From contig JAPXRP010000205.1 in assembly GCA_033813475.1 (NCBI GenBank), positions 1 to 7,457 of the forward strand: DNA of 7,457 bases, written 5' to 3'. The notes under the pieces were generated by a model, which was not told the origin of the DNA, searched no databases, and saw only the letters and a list, made by a program, of their open reading frames with translations. Position numbers and translations under genes: made by a program. Shown here piece by piece: positions 6,112 to 7,457 of this stretch; the first letter of the stretch is position 1, and each line of letters starts with the position of its first letter. The stretch is from JAAYBR01 sp033813475. Its GTDB lineage: Bacteria > Hydrogenedentota > Hydrogenedentia > Hydrogenedentales > CAITNO01.

Positions 6112-6753
6112 GTGGCGGAGCGCATCACGGTTGAAATCATGGCGGACATGCTCCGCGGGGCGGTGTCCGAGATCCGGGCGAACCACGAACTGCTGGGCCG
6201 CCTGGACTCTGTCGGCGGCGACGGCGACCACGGCACCACCATGGTGCGCGCCATGGGCGCGGTGGAGAAGGCCGTCGGGGCCGCGGGCGGCGGGCTGAAA
6301 GCCCTGCTGTACGATGTCGGCTGGGCGGTCCTCGGCGCGGACGGCGGGTCCACGGGGCCGCTGTTCGGCATGCTGTTCATGGGCATGTCCGACGCTCTCG
6401 GCGAGGAGGAGGGGCTCGACCCCGCCCTGCTGGCCGCAGTGTTCCGGTCCGGCCTCGACTCCGTGCGCGCCCAGACCAAGGCGCAGCCCGGCGACAAGAC
6501 GATGATAGACGCGCTGGTGCCCGCCGTCGAGGCGCTGTGCGCGGCGGCGGAGGGCGGCGCGGAGGCGGCCGAGATGCTGCGCCTTGCCGCGGAGGCCGCC
6601 CGCGCGGGCGCGGAGGCGACCTCGGCCATGCAGGCGCGCTTCGGGCGGGCCCGCAACATCAAAGAGCAGAGCATAGGAACCCAGGACCCGGGCGCGACGT
6701 CCGTGTCCCTCATTTTCAAGGGATTTCTCAAAGGAGCGGAACAACATGCCTGA
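6112..6753 (+). CDS. dhaL: DhaL-type dihydroxyacetone kinase nucleotide-binding subunit
   Basis: A 213-residue DhaL homologue, close to the E. coli length of about 210. DhaL is an all-helical barrel that binds ADP/ATP with Mg2+ and transfers the phosphoryl group to the substrate held by DhaK. Asp32, Asp37 and Asp39 in LDSVGGDGDHG (31-41) are the metal/nucleotide-binding aspartates. GADGGSTGPLFG (75-86), GDKTMIDAL (about 130), the MQARFGRA region near 180 and IGTQDPGATSV near the C-terminus are all conserved family blocks, so the subunit looks fully active. The start is GTG, set by AGGAGG at 6101-6106. The gap to dhaK is 9 nt, and the last 8 bases overlap the next gene. In DhaKLM systems DhaL is re-phosphorylated by DhaM from the PTS, but no DhaM is seen. 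DhaM may be encoded elsewhere, or ATP may be used directly. Function is well supported; phosphoryl donor is not known. Confidence 0.92.
   Translation: MAERITVEIMADMLRGAVSEIRANHELLGRLDSVGGDGDHGTTMVRAMGAVEKAVGAAGGGLKALLYDVGWAVLGADGGSTGPLFGMLFMGMSDALGEEEGLDPALLAAVFRSGLDSVRAQTKAQPGDKTMIDALVPAVEALCAAAEGGAEAAEMLRLAAEAARAGAEATSAMQARFGRARNIKEQSIGTQDPGATSVSLIFKGFLKGAEQHA
6731..6736 (+). promoter_or_regulatory. lsrF-type gene ribosome binding site inside dhaL
   Basis: AAGGAG lies within the last codons of dhaL, 9 nt before the ATG at 6746. It fixes the start of the last gene and shows the two are read from one message with overlapping ends. Confidence 0.7.
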
Positions 6754-7457
6754 TGCGGAAAAATCGGCCGGCGCGGAGCGCAAAGACTACGGGATCGGCG
6801 TCCCCATGGAGACGCCCGGCTTCTTCCTGAAGGGGTCCGCCCACCTTCCCTGGGGGGCGAAAAACCGCCTCTCCCAGATTTTCAACCCGAAATCCGGCCG
6901 CACGGTGATGCTGGCCTTCGACCACGGGTACATCATGGGGCCGACGACGGGGCTGGAGCGTCTTGACCTGGTCGTGCCGCCCCTCATCCCCCATGTGGAC
7001 TGCCTCATGTGCACGCGGGGCGGCCTGCGCACGTGCATCTCCCCGGAGGTGCGCAAACCCGTGGTCATGCGGTGCAGCACCGGCGCCACGGTCCTGCGCG
7101 AGCTGAGCAACGAGGTCATCGGCGTGACGGTGCAGGAGGCGCTGGCGCTCAACGCCGCCGCCGTCACCGCCCAGGCCTGCATCGGCGCCGAGTTTGAGCG
7201 CGAGACCCTGGCCAACCTGTCCTACCTCATCAACGAGGGCGCCCGCTACGGGCTTCCCACCCTCGGCGTCACCGCCGTGGGCAAGGAGATGGTCCGCGAC
7301 GCGCGCTACCTCGGCCTGGCCTGCCGCGTCATCGCCGAGCTGGGCGTGCATTTTGTGAAGACCTACTACTGCGAGCCGGGCTTCGAGGAGGTCGTCGCCG
7401 GGTGCCCCGTGCCGGTGGTCATCGCGGGCGGCAAAAAGCTGCCCGAGCTCGACGCCC
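6746..7457 (+). CDS. lsrF: LsrF-type class I aldolase/thiolase (3' end outside the window)
   Basis: The first 237 residues of an open reading frame that runs off the right edge; E. coli LsrF is about 290 residues, so roughly 50 are missing. Many blocks match LsrF as remembered: LSQIFNPKSGRTVMLAFDHG (42-61), MGPTTGLERLD (64-74), LMCTRGGLR (87-95), LRELSNEV (117-124), VTAVGKEMVRDARY (175-188), FVKTYY (203-208) and VAGCPVPVVIAGGKKLPE (217-234). Lys205 aligns with the Schiff-base lysine Lys203 of LsrF, so this is a class I enzyme of the DeoC/FbaB barrel family. LsrF transfers an acetyl group from 3-hydroxy-5-phosphonooxypentane-2,4-dione to CoA, giving acetyl-CoA and dihydroxyacetone phosphate at the end of AI-2 breakdown. 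The ATG overlaps the end of dhaL by 8 nt. Because the kinase partner here is DhaKL rather than LsrK, the substrate may be a different ketose phosphate. A related class I fructose-bisphosphate aldolase is the main alternative. Confidence 0.88.
   Translation, partial: MPDAEKSAGAERKDYGIGVPMETPGFFLKGSAHLPWGAKNRLSQIFNPKSGRTVMLAFDHGYIMGPTTGLERLDLVVPPLIPHVDCLMCTRGGLRTCISPEVRKPVVMRCSTGATVLRELSNEVIGVTVQEALALNAAAVTAQACIGAEFERETLANLSYLINEGARYGLPTLGVTAVGKEMVRDARYLGLACRVIAELGVHFVKTYYCEPGFEEVVAGCPVPVVIAGGKKLPELDA

Noticed and set aside
5077..6783. A 568-codon minus-strand open frame opposite dhaK and dhaL
   Set aside because: It is a low-complexity Arg/Ala/Gly/His-rich shadow, with no family resemblance, spanning two well-supported genes on the other strand.
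1..7457. CRISPR array, tRNA/rRNA genes, insertion sequence or attachment site
   Set aside because: No spaced direct repeats, cloverleaf, transposase or integrase motif, or flanking duplication was seen when reading both strands.

Overview
The window is GC-rich, roughly two thirds G+C by eye. It uses AGGAG-type ribosome binding sites and recognisable sigma-70-like promoter boxes, so it comes from a bacterium with a high-GC genome. The taxon cannot be fixed from the sequence. The gene set (a divergent fucose-isomerase-family protein, a stand-alone restriction-modification gene and a kinase/aldolase sugar operon) suits an environmental, carbohydrate-degrading heterotroph, but that is only an impression.

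Layout, left to right. Positions 1-23 hold a perfect 9-bp GC hairpin just past the end of a leftward gene for an L-fucose isomerase-like sugar isomerase (45-1634, minus strand). A 142-bp divergent intergenic region (1635-1776) carries a good minus-strand promoter, a weaker plus-strand promoter and a short inverted repeat over the minus -35 box. A single large rightward gene (1777-4560) follows. It encodes a 927-residue MmeI-like (Type IIL) fused restriction endonuclease and adenine methyltransferase, with both catalytic centres apparently intact. After a 164-bp gap containing a perfect TATAAT box, a tight rightward operon begins: a small VOC/glyoxalase-fold protein (4725-5048), a DhaK-type kinase subunit (5101-6102), a DhaL-type subunit (6112-6753) and an LsrF-type class I aldolase/thiolase (6746 onward). 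The last gene is cut by the window end.

The four-gene operon reads as a small phosphorylate-and-cleave pathway. The DhaK/DhaL pair would phosphorylate a short ketose or diketone, and the LsrF-family enzyme would cleave the phosphorylated product; in the known Lsr pathway this gives dihydroxyacetone phosphate and acetyl-CoA. The VOC protein, which has a full set of candidate metal ligands, could isomerise or process an intermediate, or detoxify a reactive carbonyl. The kinase and isomerase normally found with LsrF (LsrK, LsrG) and the usual DhaK/DhaL partner (DhaM) are not seen here. The DhaK copy is short and lacks the lysine expected in the active site. The real substrate is therefore open, and this operon is the part most worth following up. 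The isomerase at the left could feed ketoses into such a pathway, but it is divergent and separated by the restriction-modification gene, so that link is inference.
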